A stretch of 64,000 nt of DNA from Pseudovibrio exalbescens DSM 16456 (GTDB lineage: Bacteria; Pseudomonadota; Alphaproteobacteria; Rhizobiales; Stappiaceae): NCBI RefSeq assembly GCF_000422785.1, contig NZ_AUGS01000010.1, positions 62,001-126,000 on the forward strand, read 5' to 3'. Under the pieces are notes generated by a model that ran no database searches, was not told where the DNA came from, and saw nothing but the letters and a program-made list of their open reading frames with translations. A program made the translations under genes and the position numbers. Of this stretch, positions 17,548 through 26,464 are shown one piece after another (the stretch's first letter is position 1; each line of letters starts with the position of its first letter).

Positions 17548-18573
17548 ATGACATCGATTCGTATCACGGCTTTGTTGGCTTCGGTTGCGTTTGCGTCGGG
17601 TTTAACAGCTGCGTCGGCCGCCGATTACAAGATCGGGCTATCCAACGGGTGGGTTGGTAGTGAATGGCGCACTCAAATGATTTCGGAAGCCGAAGACATG
17701 GCTGAGGCGTGGTCAGAACACGGCATCGAAGTGGATGTTGTGGTCCAGAGCGCGAATGTTGACGTCCCTGGTCAGGTTGCGCATGTTCGCAACTTCATCA
17801 ATGAAGGGGTTGATGCAATCATCATTAACCCAAATAGCCCTACCGCCTTCGATCCTGTATTCGCCCAAGCAAAAGCTCGCGGTATTTTGGTGATTGCAAC
17901 GGATGCTGAAGTTTCGTCACAAGACGCAATGTATGTGGGTATTGACCATAAGGCATATGCAGCTGGTACGGCTCGTTGGCTGGCCGAAACACTTGGTGGC
18001 AAGGGCTCTATCGTCGCGATTAACGGTGTGGCGGGGCATCCGGCCAATGAGATGCGGGTTGAGGGCTACCGGGAAGTTTTTGCAGAATACCCTGACCTCA
18101 AAGTGGTCAATGAAGTAAATGCGAACTGGGAACAGGCCCAAGGCCAGCAAGCGATGCAGAACATCTTGGCCACGTATCCCGATATTAACGGCGTATGGGT
18201 TCAAGATGGTATGGCCGCTGGGGCTTGGCGGGCCATAATGGACGCGAACAAGGCCGAAGACATCGCAGCGACCGGTGAGATCAGAAAGGACTTTCTCGAT
18301 ATTTGGGTTGAGAACGGTTTCACCTCTGCCGCATCCGTGAACCCTCCGGGCGTCATGGCCAGCGCATTGAACGTTGCTGTGAACCTCCTTGAAGGCAAAG
18401 AACTGAAAGAACCTGCTTCGGCTGGCAAATACGGCAACGCAATGTATTTGCCAATCCCCTTCATCGACGGCGACAATGTCGCTGAAGTGCATGCTGAACT
18501 TGAAGGCAAGCCTGGCTATTATTCTTACACCAGTTCCTTGTCGATCGACGAAACAGCTGAGCTTTTTAAGTAA
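17548..18573 (+). CDS. Sugar ABC transporter periplasmic binding protein (RbsB-like)
   Basis: A 341-residue periplasmic-binding-protein-1/RbsB-type protein with a signal peptide (residues 1-25, 'ASGLTAASAADY'). Features of the fold include 'YKIGLSNGWVGSEWR' at the start of domain 1, 'VDAIIINPNSPTAF', the hinge-proximal 'GIDHKAYAAG' and 'NGVWVQDGMAAG'. It delivers a sugar or polyol to the inner-membrane complex encoded just downstream. It is the first gene of the operon, follows a LacI-type operator, and is followed by an intercistronic hairpin that probably keeps its own mRNA level above that of the rest. The sugar cannot be read from sequence. Confidence 0.9.
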   Translation: MTSIRITALLASVAFASGLTAASAADYKIGLSNGWVGSEWRTQMISEAEDMAEAWSEHGIEVDVVVQSANVDVPGQVAHVRNFINEGVDAIIINPNSPTAFDPVFAQAKARGILVIATDAEVSSQDAMYVGIDHKAYAAGTARWLAETLGGKGSIVAINGVAGHPANEMRVEGYREVFAEYPDLKVVNEVNANWEQAQGQQAMQNILATYPDINGVWVQDGMAAGAWRAIMDANKAEDIAATGEIRKDFLDIWVENGFTSAASVNPPGVMASALNVAVNLLEGKELKEPASAGKYGNAMYLPIPFIDGDNVAEVHAELEGKPGYYSYTSSLSIDETAELFK

Positions 18574-18580
18574 ACCATGA

Positions 18581-18616
18581 GTTCAGGTGCGGCGTTAATC
18601 TATGCCGTACCTGAAC
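18581..18616 (+). other. Intercistronic hairpin between binding protein and ATPase genes
   Basis: GTTCAGGTGCGGC (18581-18593) pairs with GCCGTACCTGAAC (18604-18616), 13 bp with one G-U pair and a 10-nt loop. Such hairpins commonly stabilise the abundant binding-protein message or attenuate read-through. The hairpin buries a possible ATG at 18602, which argues for the later ATPase start at 18635. Confidence 0.7.
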
Positions 18617-18634
18617 CATGTTGCTGGGTTTCTC

Positions 18635-20146
18635 ATGTCAAAACTTGTATTGGATAACGTAAGCAAGTCTTACGGGCCGACACGTGCATTCAAAAATGGT
18701 GACTTTGCTCTACAGAGTGGCGAAGTACATGCGCTGATGGGAACAAACGGCTCGGGCAAGAGTACGCTTTGTAAGATTATTGCTGGCAGTGTAAAGCCCG
18801 ACACCGGTTCCATATTTCTGAATGATTGCCGCGTTCAGATTAACTCACCAAAGGATGCGCGCCGCCTTGGTATCGGAACGTTTTTTCAGGAACTGAGCTT
18901 GGCAAAAAACCGCAGCGTGGCTGAGAACATCTTTATCTCACACCTGCCCCTGAACAACTACGTCTTTATAGATAAAACAGCTCTGGAGATGAATGCAGAG
19001 TACTACATTGACATGGTGCGCGATGTCGCTGGTGACGATTTTACGGCGAAAGCCGTGGTTGGAGATTTGCGTGCTGACCAACAACAGCTTGTCGAAATCT
19101 TGAAGACCATAGCAACAGAAGCTCAGGTGTTGATTTTTGATGAGCCAACCTCCGCTCTCGACCGATCTCAGGTGGAACGCTTTTTTGAAATACTGCGAAA
19201 GCTGAAGGCGCAGGGGCGAGCGATCATTTTCATTTCGCACAGAATGGACGAGATTTTTGAAATCAGCGACCAACTGACGGTCATTCGCGATGGTGCAATC
19301 GTGGCTTCCAGGAAAAGAGAAGCTACCACTGCTCAGGAAGTAATTTCCTTGATGGTTGGAGAGCAGACAGATTTGGCTGATCCGACATCAACTTCGCACG
19401 ACGTTTCGCCGATTTCGGATGGACAGTTCGTTGTCACTGCACATGATCTGACCGGCGATGGTTTTTCGGAAGTTTCCTTTGAAGTGCGAGCGGGAGAAAT
19501 TCTTGGGTTCGGAGGACTTCACGGTCAAGGGCAGTCTGCTGTTTTGAGGGCTCTATTTGGTGCCAATGCCATAACGAGAGGCCAAATCCAGGTTGCCGGT
19601 GACAATTATGATGGACGTACACCCCGGGCCGCCATTCGGAACGGCTTTGCATATGTTTCTGGCAATCGTGTTCGAGATGGAGTGATCCAAGGGCGCAGTA
19701 TCTTCGAGAATACGATTCCAGTACATGCGTTCAAAAAACATATGTTGCTGTCCACTCCATCAAGATTATCTCGCCGCGCATTTGAGGCGCTTAATAAGCT
19801 GGCGACCAAATATCACTCCTTGTCGAGCTCCATAGGCTCCTTGTCAGGTGGCAACCAACAAAAGGTGGTGATCGCCAGATGGCTTATGGATACCCCGAGG
19901 GTGCTTCTGCTGGATGATCCGACAAAAGGGATCGATTTGTCCGCCAAGGCAGACTTGTTTGCGCTTATCCGCGAACTCGCCTCAGAAGGGCTGGGCATCA
20001 TTCTGTACTCTTCAGAGGACGCGGAACTGCTGAACAACTCGGACAGGATCCTTGTGTTTAACAGCGGGAGAGCTGTCCGCGAGTTGTCGGGTGAAAACCG
20101 TACGCGTTTCAATCTTTACGACGCAGCCTACGAGGTAGCGCAATGA
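18635..20146 (+). CDS. Sugar ABC transporter ATP-binding protein (RbsA/MglA-like)
   Basis: A tandem-domain ATPase of about 503 residues from the chosen start 'MSKLVLDNVSKSYG'. An ATG at 18602 would add 11 residues but lies in a hairpin. Domain 1 has a good Walker A ('GTNGSGKST'), a degenerate signature ('LRADQQQ') and Walker B ('VLIFDEPTSAL'). Domain 2 has a degenerate Walker A ('GGLHGQGQSAV') but a canonical signature ('LSGGNQQKV') and Walker B ('VLLLDDPTKGID'), the usual asymmetry of carbohydrate-uptake-2 transporters. It energises uptake with the two permeases that follow; its stop overlaps the first permease by 4 bp. Confidence 0.92.
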   Translation: MSKLVLDNVSKSYGPTRAFKNGDFALQSGEVHALMGTNGSGKSTLCKIIAGSVKPDTGSIFLNDCRVQINSPKDARRLGIGTFFQELSLAKNRSVAENIFISHLPLNNYVFIDKTALEMNAEYYIDMVRDVAGDDFTAKAVVGDLRADQQQLVEILKTIATEAQVLIFDEPTSALDRSQVERFFEILRKLKAQGRAIIFISHRMDEIFEISDQLTVIRDGAIVASRKREATTAQEVISLMVGEQTDLADPTSTSHDVSPISDGQFVVTAHDLTGDGFSEVSFEVRAGEILGFGGLHGQGQSAVLRALFGANAITRGQIQVAGDNYDGRTPRAAIRNGFAYVSGNRVRDGVIQGRSIFENTIPVHAFKKHMLLSTPSRLSRRAFEALNKLATKYHSLSSSIGSLSGGNQQKVVIARWLMDTPRVLLLDDPTKGIDLSAKADLFALIRELASEGLGIILYSSEDAELLNNSDRILVFNSGRAVRELSGENRTRFNLYDAAYEVAQ

Positions 20147-21126
20147 CAGTTGGAAAAGCACGTTCAAGGAGTATGTCGGTCAGAGTCCGGCAGGCATGCG
20201 CTACGTTCCCTTTTTTGCCAGCCTTGGTTATTTTGGCTGTCCTATTCATTCTGAACGGCATGTTTAACGCCAATAGTGTGTCTTTTCAGGGAATTAGCGG
20301 TTTATTCAGCACTTATCTTGGCTTGGTATTCTTGGCGGTCGGACAAACTTACGTCATCTATGCTGGCGATATCGACCTGTCAGCTGGGGCCATCCTTTCC
20401 TTGGTGAACGTCGTTATCATTACTCTGATGAACCGTTATGATGGCGGCGTACTATCAACACTCATGATTATGTCGATCGGAGTGTTTGTTGGTGCCGCGT
20501 GTGGTCTGTTTAACGGCTTGATCATTGCAGGTCTTCGTCTTCAGGCAATCGTTGCGAGTTTTGCCAGTTCCATTTTCTTCACCGGGGTAGCGCTTTACGT
20601 CTTGCCAGTCGCTGGTATGCCGGCTCCAATGATCTATTGGCAAACCTATTTTGGATCCATTTTTGGTATTCCTTTTGTGTTTTTCGTGTTGGGCGTGCTG
20701 CTGCTGCTGGTATTCCTGCTATCACGAACACAGGCCATTCTACACTTGTTGACTGTTGGTGATGATCAACAAGCGGCCTATCAGTCGGGCCTTCCAGTTA
20801 CCCGCATTCGTATTCGTGGCTACGTTGTTTGCGGTGTCTTCGCCAGCTTTGCAGCGTTCTGCTTGACTGGGGATACTGCAAGTGGAGACCCCTTGGTGGG
20901 CAGCGCCATGACCTTGTCATCAGTTGCAGCTGCAGTGTTGGGTGGTTCCATGTTGTCGGGTGGTTTTGGCACTGCATTGGGTTCTGTGTTCGGGGCGCTG
21001 ACGATCGGGTTGATTGGGAGCCTTGTCTACTTTGTTGGAACACCCGCCTCTTGGCAAAACCTAGTCCAGGGTTTGGCGATACTTGTTGCCTTGATGGTTG
21101 GAATTTTGATCAGCCGGAGGACTTAG
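20143..21126 (+). CDS. Sugar ABC transporter permease 1 (RbsC-like)
   Basis: A 327-residue inner-membrane permease of the BPD-transp-2 family with about 8-10 membrane helices. Typical motifs are 'YVIYAGDIDLSAGAILSLVNV' (trimmed in the family to G-x-DLS-G), 'GLFNGLIIAGLRLQAIVASFA' and the late glycine-rich 'VAAAVLGGSMLSGGFG'. It overlaps the ATPase by 4 bp and is followed after one base by a second, non-identical permease, so the channel is probably a heterodimer, as in many carbohydrate-uptake-2 systems with two permease genes. Confidence 0.9.
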   Translation: MTVGKARSRSMSVRVRQACATFPFLPALVILAVLFILNGMFNANSVSFQGISGLFSTYLGLVFLAVGQTYVIYAGDIDLSAGAILSLVNVVIITLMNRYDGGVLSTLMIMSIGVFVGAACGLFNGLIIAGLRLQAIVASFASSIFFTGVALYVLPVAGMPAPMIYWQTYFGSIFGIPFVFFVLGVLLLLVFLLSRTQAILHLLTVGDDQQAAYQSGLPVTRIRIRGYVVCGVFASFAAFCLTGDTASGDPLVGSAMTLSSVAAAVLGGSMLSGGFGTALGSVFGALTIGLIGSLVYFVGTPASWQNLVQGLAILVALMVGILISRRT

Positions 21127-21127
21127 G

Positions 21128-22099
21128 ATGCCCAAAATGACGAAAGAAACGATGCTGGGGCTTGCAAAGCAGCCTGTGTTTGTGGCGATTGTCCTCATAC
21201 TCGCGCTGTTTGCAATTGGTGAAACGATGTCGCCCGGTTTCACCTCGCCGGATCAGATCGTACGACTTCTCATTGTAGCGTCACTTCTAGGCATTGTTGC
21301 TGCAGGGCAAAACCTGGTCATTTTGGCTGGCCGTGAAGGCATTGATCTGTCGGTGGGAAGTGTTGTTTCACTCGCAGTTATTGTTGCCGGCAATCTAATG
21401 GACGGCAGCAATGCAAACATACCTCAAGCTGTGCTATTGACGATCTGTGTCGGATGCCTGTTCGGGCTGTTTAACGGCGTTGGTGTTACGCTGCTGCGTA
21501 TTCCGCCGATTGTCATGACACTCGGTATTCTCGGCGTCATTCAGGGGCTATTGGTTGTTATTCGACAGGGTGTTCCGTCTGGTGTCGCGGCCCCGATGCT
21601 GGCGAACTTCGTATCCAAACCGTTCTTGTTTGGCCTGCCGGGCATATTGTGGTTGTGGGCGTTTCTGGGTTTGGCCATGGCATTCCTTTTGAAACGGACA
21701 GTTTTCGGAAATCGTATTTATGCGATTGGTTCTAATGAAAACGCCGCCTTCATGGCTGGCGTGCCCGTGAAACTTGTGCGCATAGGTGTCTATGTATGTT
21801 CTGGGTTTTTCGCGGCCGTGACCGGGATTTGCCTTTTGGGGTATTCAGGGGCGTCCTTCGCCAATGTCGGTGACCAGTACATGCTCACATCAATCATTGC
21901 GGTCGTATTTGGCGGCACTCCACTTTCCGGTGGCAAAGGTGAATATACCGGCACAATGCTAGGGGCTATCTTGTTGGTTATACTTCAAAGCATACTGACG
22001 ACCATCAATATTGATGAGTTTGGGCGCCAGATTATATTTGGCGGAACTTTGCTTGTTTTGATGGTATTCTATGGGCGCGGCAAGGGGTTGCGAGTATGA
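21128..22099 (+). CDS. Sugar ABC transporter permease 2 (RbsC-like)
   Basis: A 323-residue permease paralogous to the preceding gene. It carries the same family landmarks: 'VILAGREGIDLSVGSVVSL', 'FGLFNGVGVTLLRIPPIVMT', 'YAIGSNENAAFMAGVPV' and 'VFGGTPLSGGKGEYTGTM'. It starts one base after the first permease stop and overlaps the LacI regulator by 4 bp. It probably forms the heterodimeric membrane channel with permease 1. Confidence 0.9.
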   Translation: MPKMTKETMLGLAKQPVFVAIVLILALFAIGETMSPGFTSPDQIVRLLIVASLLGIVAAGQNLVILAGREGIDLSVGSVVSLAVIVAGNLMDGSNANIPQAVLLTICVGCLFGLFNGVGVTLLRIPPIVMTLGILGVIQGLLVVIRQGVPSGVAAPMLANFVSKPFLFGLPGILWLWAFLGLAMAFLLKRTVFGNRIYAIGSNENAAFMAGVPVKLVRIGVYVCSGFFAAVTGICLLGYSGASFANVGDQYMLTSIIAVVFGGTPLSGGKGEYTGTMLGAILLVILQSILTTINIDEFGRQIIFGGTLLVLMVFYGRGKGLRV

Positions 22100-23115
22100 A
22101 ACGGCCCGCCACACTTAAGGACATCGCAGAGTATTTGGGCGTCTCGACCGCAACGGTATCTCGTGGCCTGGCGCGAGACCCGCGTGTTACTGAAAGCACG
22201 CAACGTCGGGTATGGGAGGCCGCCAAGACGTTGGATTATCGCCCGAATGTAATCGCGCGTTCGTTGCGGACCAAGAAGACAGGTGTTGTGCTTCTGGTCG
22301 TGCGTGACATTAAGAACTCATTCTATCTGGATGTCATGGTGGGTGTCGAGGCGGCCGCTCGTGAGGCAAATTACAGTGTGCTTATGTGCAACTGCGAAAA
22401 TGACAGTGCACTTGTGTCAACTTATCTGGAGATGCTGAAAGATGGCCGAGCGGATGGGATGATCTTGATGACGGGCAAACTGCCACAGTCCGTTGCCGAG
22501 GATCCTCAACTGGCACAAATGCCCATCGTTTTGGCACTTGAGGCAATCGAGAATTGTTCCTTGCCTTTGGTGCAAATTGACAACGTTGCGGCAGGAATGA
22601 AGGCCGTGCAGCATTTGATCGACCTTGGGCACGAACGAATTGCACATGTTCGTGGACCCGAAGGCGAGCTTATGAGCCAGCGCCGTTTGATTGGCTACCG
22701 CCAGGCCATGCAGCAAGCCGGCCTGCCTGTTCTGCCGGATTATGAACAGGCCGGTACGTTTGAACTGCATTCCGCTGAACACGCCTGTCGTGTCCTCATG
22801 GCGCTGGATACGCCGCCTACGGCCATCTTTTTTGCCAATGATGAAATGGCCGCTGGCGCCATCAAGCTGCTACGGCGCATGGGGTATGCCATCCCCGAGG
22901 ACATTTCCTTGGTGGGGTTCGATAATACATTCTGGTGCGAAGTATCTGATCCAGGGCTAACCACTGTTGATCAGCCGCGCTTTCAAGTAGGGCAGGAGGC
23001 ATTTGGTCTGCTTCATTCGACATTATCGGGTGAAGAAGGGGGAGAGAAAACCATTGTTCTTCCCACGGAACTATACGTGCGTGAGTCAACGACATCACCC
23101 AAATCAAAGAAATGA
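22096..23115 (+). CDS. LacI-family repressor of the sugar ABC operon
   Basis: A 339-residue LacI/GalR regulator. The N-terminal helix-turn-helix is 'LKDIAEYLGVSTATVSRGL' followed by the hinge helix region 'LDYRPNVIARSLR'. The rest is a periplasmic-binding-like sensor ('VRDIKNSFYLDVMVGVEAAA', 'FFANDEMAAGAIKLLRRMGY', 'DISLVGFDNT'). It sits inside the operon it probably controls, overlapping permease 2 by 4 bp, so it would be autoregulated through the operator at 17512-17531. The effector is presumably the imported sugar or a derivative. Confidence 0.92.
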   Translation: MKRPATLKDIAEYLGVSTATVSRGLARDPRVTESTQRRVWEAAKTLDYRPNVIARSLRTKKTGVVLLVVRDIKNSFYLDVMVGVEAAAREANYSVLMCNCENDSALVSTYLEMLKDGRADGMILMTGKLPQSVAEDPQLAQMPIVLALEAIENCSLPLVQIDNVAAGMKAVQHLIDLGHERIAHVRGPEGELMSQRRLIGYRQAMQQAGLPVLPDYEQAGTFELHSAEHACRVLMALDTPPTAIFFANDEMAAGAIKLLRRMGYAIPEDISLVGFDNTFWCEVSDPGLTTVDQPRFQVGQEAFGLLHSTLSGEEGGEKTIVLPTELYVRESTTSPKSKK

Positions 23116-23130
23116 ACGGGAGAGAACACC

Positions 23131-24375
23131 ATGAGTGCTTCACCAAAGGAACGGCTGCGGGTTGGTTTTATCGGGAGCGGCTTTATTGCTCAATTCCACC
23201 TGAAATCCATGATCAATGTGCGCAATGTGGATGTGACAGGCGTCTACGGTCTGAGTCCTGAAGGCAGAAAAGAGTTCTGCGATTTGGTAAGCAGTCTGGA
23301 ATTGGGAGACTGCAAATCATATGAAACTCTTGAGGATATGCTGCGGGCGGATGATGTGGACGCCGTGTGGTTGTTGACGCCAAATCACACACGCGTGGAC
23401 GTCATGAGAACCATCCATAAGGAGATCAAAGACGGGCGATCATCGGTCACAGCAATAGCCTGCGAAAAACCACTGGCGCGGACCATTGGTGAAGCGCGCG
23501 AAATGCTCCATCTAGCTGAGGACGCTGGTCTGAACCACGGCTATTTGGAAAATCAGGTTTTTTGCACTCCCGTGCTGCGCGGTAAGGAAATCATATGGCG
23601 GCGCGCGGCTTCTGCTACAGGCCGTCCCTACCTTGCCCGGGCGGCAGAAGAGCACTCAGGTCCGCACAGTCCTTGGTTTTGGCAGGGTGACAAGCAAGGC
23701 GGTGGTGTTCTTTCCGATATGATGTGCCATTCCGTCGAGGTTGCGCGTCACCTGCTGACGAAACCGGGTGCTGGTCGCAATAGCCTTCGAGTGAAAGAAG
23801 TGAACGGAAGCACGGCGAACCTGAAGTGGACTCGCAGCCACTATGCCGACAAGCTGATGAAGCAGTACGGTCCCGAGGTGGATTACCACAAGCGACCTTC
23901 TGAAGACTTTGCACGTGGCACTGTCTTGCTTGAAGACGAAGAAGGTAATGAAGTTGTTATCGAGGCAACGACCTCCTGGGCCTACGTGGGAGCGGGACTG
24001 CGTATTCAATTGGAACTTTTGGGGCCGGAATATGCAATGGAGTTCAACTCATTGAATACCGGATTGAAGGTGTTCATGTCGCGTGAGGTCAGTGGCTCTG
24101 AAGGTGAGGATCTCGTTGAAAAGCAAAACGCCGAGCAAGGGTTGATGCCTGTTCTTGAAGATGAGGCGGGCGTTTATGGCTACACGGACGAAAATCGCCA
24201 CATGGTGGAGTGTTTCCGAAAAGGTGAGACGCCTCTCGAAACATTCGATGACGGTGTCGCGGTGGTGGAGATTCTGATGGGTCTTTATCGTTCTGCGGAA
24301 ATTGGTGAGACCGTGAAGTTCCCGGCTCATGATCTGACCGACTATGTGCCTGTCGTTGCGCGAACAGGTGCATAA
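23131..24375 (+). CDS. Gfo/Idh/MocA-family oxidoreductase
   Basis: A 414-residue NAD(P)-dependent dehydrogenase. The Rossmann motif 'VGFIGSGFIAQFHLKSM' is at the N-terminus, the family Lys lies in 'ACEKPLART', and a C-terminal substrate domain contains 'GGGVLSDMMCHSVEVARHLL', where family members have catalytic Asp/His. Members oxidise sugars, inositols or sugar acids at a ring carbon. It follows the regulator by 15 bp with a good ribosome-binding site (GGGAG) and probably carries out the first catabolic step on the imported compound. Confidence 0.88.
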   Translation: MSASPKERLRVGFIGSGFIAQFHLKSMINVRNVDVTGVYGLSPEGRKEFCDLVSSLELGDCKSYETLEDMLRADDVDAVWLLTPNHTRVDVMRTIHKEIKDGRSSVTAIACEKPLARTIGEAREMLHLAEDAGLNHGYLENQVFCTPVLRGKEIIWRRAASATGRPYLARAAEEHSGPHSPWFWQGDKQGGGVLSDMMCHSVEVARHLLTKPGAGRNSLRVKEVNGSTANLKWTRSHYADKLMKQYGPEVDYHKRPSEDFARGTVLLEDEEGNEVVIEATTSWAYVGAGLRIQLELLGPEYAMEFNSLNTGLKVFMSREVSGSEGEDLVEKQNAEQGLMPVLEDEAGVYGYTDENRHMVECFRKGETPLETFDDGVAVVEILMGLYRSAEIGETVKFPAHDLTDYVPVVARTGA

Positions 24376-24389
24376 TTCACGGAAGAGCA

Positions 24390-24411
24390 GGGTCAGCATT
24401 GATGCTGGCCC
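24390..24411 (+). other. Intercistronic hairpin before the PfkB gene
   Basis: GGGTCAGCA (24390-24398) pairs with TGCTGGCCC (24403-24411), one G-U pair, loop TTGA. No T tract follows. It probably modulates expression of the last gene rather than ending transcription. Confidence 0.5.
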
Positions 24412-24456
24412 TCACAATTGGTCCGATACCGTGACCTTGAGAGCTGGAAGTACCCA

Positions 24457-25374
24457 ATGAATTGTCAAGATACACGCCAGATACTTGTCTTTGGCAATGT
24501 GAATGTAGATTTGGTGCTTGGCGAATTAGCTGGGTGGCCAGCGGTTGGAACCGAAGTGCAAATGGATCGGAGCGAGACACGGCCAGGCGGATCAGCTGGG
24601 AACACATCGCTGGCACTGAGTGGTTTGAATGTCCTGCATCGGTTGGTTGCTAGTGTAGGACACGATTTCTTTGGTGAATGGCTAAAAGACCAGTTTGATG
24701 GAAAATGCTGTGAATGGCTGTCTTGCCCGGATCCGACAACAGTCACTGTAGGTTTGGTGCATGAAGGCGGAGATAGAGCGTTTTTCACCAGCCAAGGGCA
24801 TTTGTTGAGTGCCCGGGTTGATCAGTTGCTACCCAACATTCACGCAGCTCCTGATGCTTGCTCAATAGCGTTGATTTCCGGGCAGTTTCTGATGCCTTTC
24901 ATACGAGATGATGCTTTGACCCTCATGGGTGCCTTGAAAGATCGCGGGTGGCAGGTTGCTATCGATCCGGGTTGGCCGCCGGAAGGATGGACTGCTGAAA
25001 ATATTGGATTCATGAGAGCGTGGCTCTCAAATTGTGACTATGCGTTGATTAATGAAGACGAGCTGTTTGGTTTGACGGGTGCCGCCGAGTTCGAGGCGGG
25101 AAGCGCCTTGGTGCGTTCTGTGATGCCGGCGGACGGTCATCTTGTCATAAAAATGGGCCAAGCGGGGGCGCGTTGTTACGTTGGCCAGCAAGTCTATAGC
25201 TGCGCAAGTCCCACTGTTGATGTAATTGACAGTGTTGGGGCCGGAGACACCTTCAATGCCGCGTTTATTGCTGGGGTCGTGCGAGGCGTTTCAGTCCAGA
25301 CTGCACTTGCACAAGGAGTTGAAACCGCAGCGCGAGTCATCTCCACATATCCGCGTCGATATACGGCAGATTGA
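24457..25374 (+). CDS. PfkB-family carbohydrate kinase
   Basis: About 305 residues from the ATG at 24457, which has GGAAG 7 nt upstream; an in-frame TTG at 24418 is less likely. It shows the PfkB/ribokinase landmarks: N-terminal 'ILVFGNVNVDLVLG', 'RPGGSAGNTSLALSGL' and the catalytic 'DSVGAGDTFNAAF' with D264 as base. It phosphorylates a sugar, nucleoside or keto-sugar acid using ATP. As the last gene of the sugar ABC operon, it presumably activates the product of the upstream dehydrogenase or the sugar itself. It converges on the opposite-strand DHDPS-family gene, with only ~34 bp between stops. Confidence 0.85.
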   Translation: MNCQDTRQILVFGNVNVDLVLGELAGWPAVGTEVQMDRSETRPGGSAGNTSLALSGLNVLHRLVASVGHDFFGEWLKDQFDGKCCEWLSCPDPTTVTVGLVHEGGDRAFFTSQGHLLSARVDQLLPNIHAAPDACSIALISGQFLMPFIRDDALTLMGALKDRGWQVAIDPGWPPEGWTAENIGFMRAWLSNCDYALINEDELFGLTGAAEFEAGSALVRSVMPADGHLVIKMGQAGARCYVGQQVYSCASPTVDVIDSVGAGDTFNAAFIAGVVRGVSVQTALAQGVETAARVISTYPRRYTAD

Positions 25375-25408
25375 AATACCCTGCTAAAGACGACACGCGT
25401 CGCGATCT

Positions 25409-26395
25409 TCAGTTAGTCGTGGATTCGTTGCTGGCGAACCGCGCACTGAGCACTAACGTCTGCGTTGAGTTCTCCGTGATTTTCTGGCGATAAATCGCGT
25501 TCCCTTCTTCTATGCGCTGCAAAATGTCTTCCAATGCCCAGAATCTTTTAAGGTCCTTATGGTCCATCTTTCTGCAGGTGGTTGTCTTCAAGACACCCTC
25601 CCGCTTCAGGAACCACTTCGCCAGTGCTGGATAACCCATCGGCTCCGCTAAGGCGGAGGTAGCGAGAAAGACCGCCAGTTCATTTGCTAAACTGGAGTTC
25701 TGCTTTCCCTCCCGATAAAGCCATTTGTATAGATCGGGGTGGATATTGTTGAACACGCCGCCGAATCCTGAAGCGCCTGCTTGCATCGCGGGCCACGCGA
25801 TTGCAGCATTTGCATTCATGATCGAGAGCGGCGAGCCAAGCGACATCTCCACTCTTCTCGCGACCACTTCAAGATCGCATGAAACGTCTTTCAACATTGT
25901 GAAGCGGCCGCTATCGGCGCAAAGCTTTATCTGATCATCGGTGAGAAGACGACGATAAGGTGCGGGGCATTCGTAAAGGCCAAGTGGTAGGTCGCGAGGT
26001 AGCTCTGTCATCAAGGATAGAAGACCATGAGTTGCTGTGTCCTCCTCAGCTTCTTCTGATGCCAAACGGTTGGTTACAAGCACAACACCGTCAACTCCTG
26101 TGTCGACCATAGATGTCAGTTCCCGTTTTTGTTCCCTCGGATCTTGGGAAACGTGGCCGGATGCGTAAACGGGTATTCTGTTTTTCACATGGCGGGCTGT
26201 GAACTTGGCCAGAGCAACTCGCTCCTCAAGTGTCAACTCGTGCATTTCACTTGATTGGCAAACGGCAAACAACGCATCTGCGCCCTTGTCAATGTACCAT
26301 TCGAGCAAGCGCGCGTAGCTCTCCCAATCAATGGACGCATCCTCATGAAAGGGGGTGAGCACAACGGGCATGATGCCTGTGATTGGACTAAACAT
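25409..26395 (-). CDS. DHDPS/N-acetylneuraminate-lyase family aldolase (paralogue 1)
   Basis: A 328-residue class I aldolase-fold protein. The Schiff-base lysine is K169 in 'FTMLKDVSCD' and the catalytic tyrosine is Y141 in 'GLYECPAPY'. The usual GTTGE active-site motif is replaced by CQSSE (C46-E50), a change shared with the second paralogue at 33512-34444. Family members cleave or form 2-keto-3-deoxy acids, releasing or using pyruvate. It is the last gene of the TRAP transporter operon, so it probably acts on a compound imported by that transporter. The C-terminal ~40 residues extend beyond the usual ~290-300. Confidence 0.85.
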   Translation of the reverse strand: MFSPITGIMPVVLTPFHEDASIDWESYARLLEWYIDKGADALFAVCQSSEMHELTLEERVALAKFTARHVKNRIPVYASGHVSQDPREQKRELTSMVDTGVDGVVLVTNRLASEEAEEDTATHGLLSLMTELPRDLPLGLYECPAPYRRLLTDDQIKLCADSGRFTMLKDVSCDLEVVARRVEMSLGSPLSIMNANAAIAWPAMQAGASGFGGVFNNIHPDLYKWLYREGKQNSSLANELAVFLATSALAEPMGYPALAKWFLKREGVLKTTTCRKMDHKDLKRFWALEDILQRIEEGNAIYRQKITENSTQTLVLSARFASNESTTN

Positions 26396-26430
26396 TTCTA
26401 GATACTCAGCGTTGTTTGAGGAGGACCAAG

Positions 26431-26455
26431 AGGTCCGGATCGGATATCCGGACCT
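26431..26455 (-). other. Hairpin between dctM and the DHDPS-family gene
   Basis: A perfect 10-bp stem (AGGTCCGGAT / ATCCGGACCT) with a 5-nt loop lies in the 69-bp gap. There is no T tract on the transcript strand, so it may reduce rather than stop transcription into the aldolase gene. Confidence 0.55.
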
Positions 26456-26464
26456 TTGATTACG

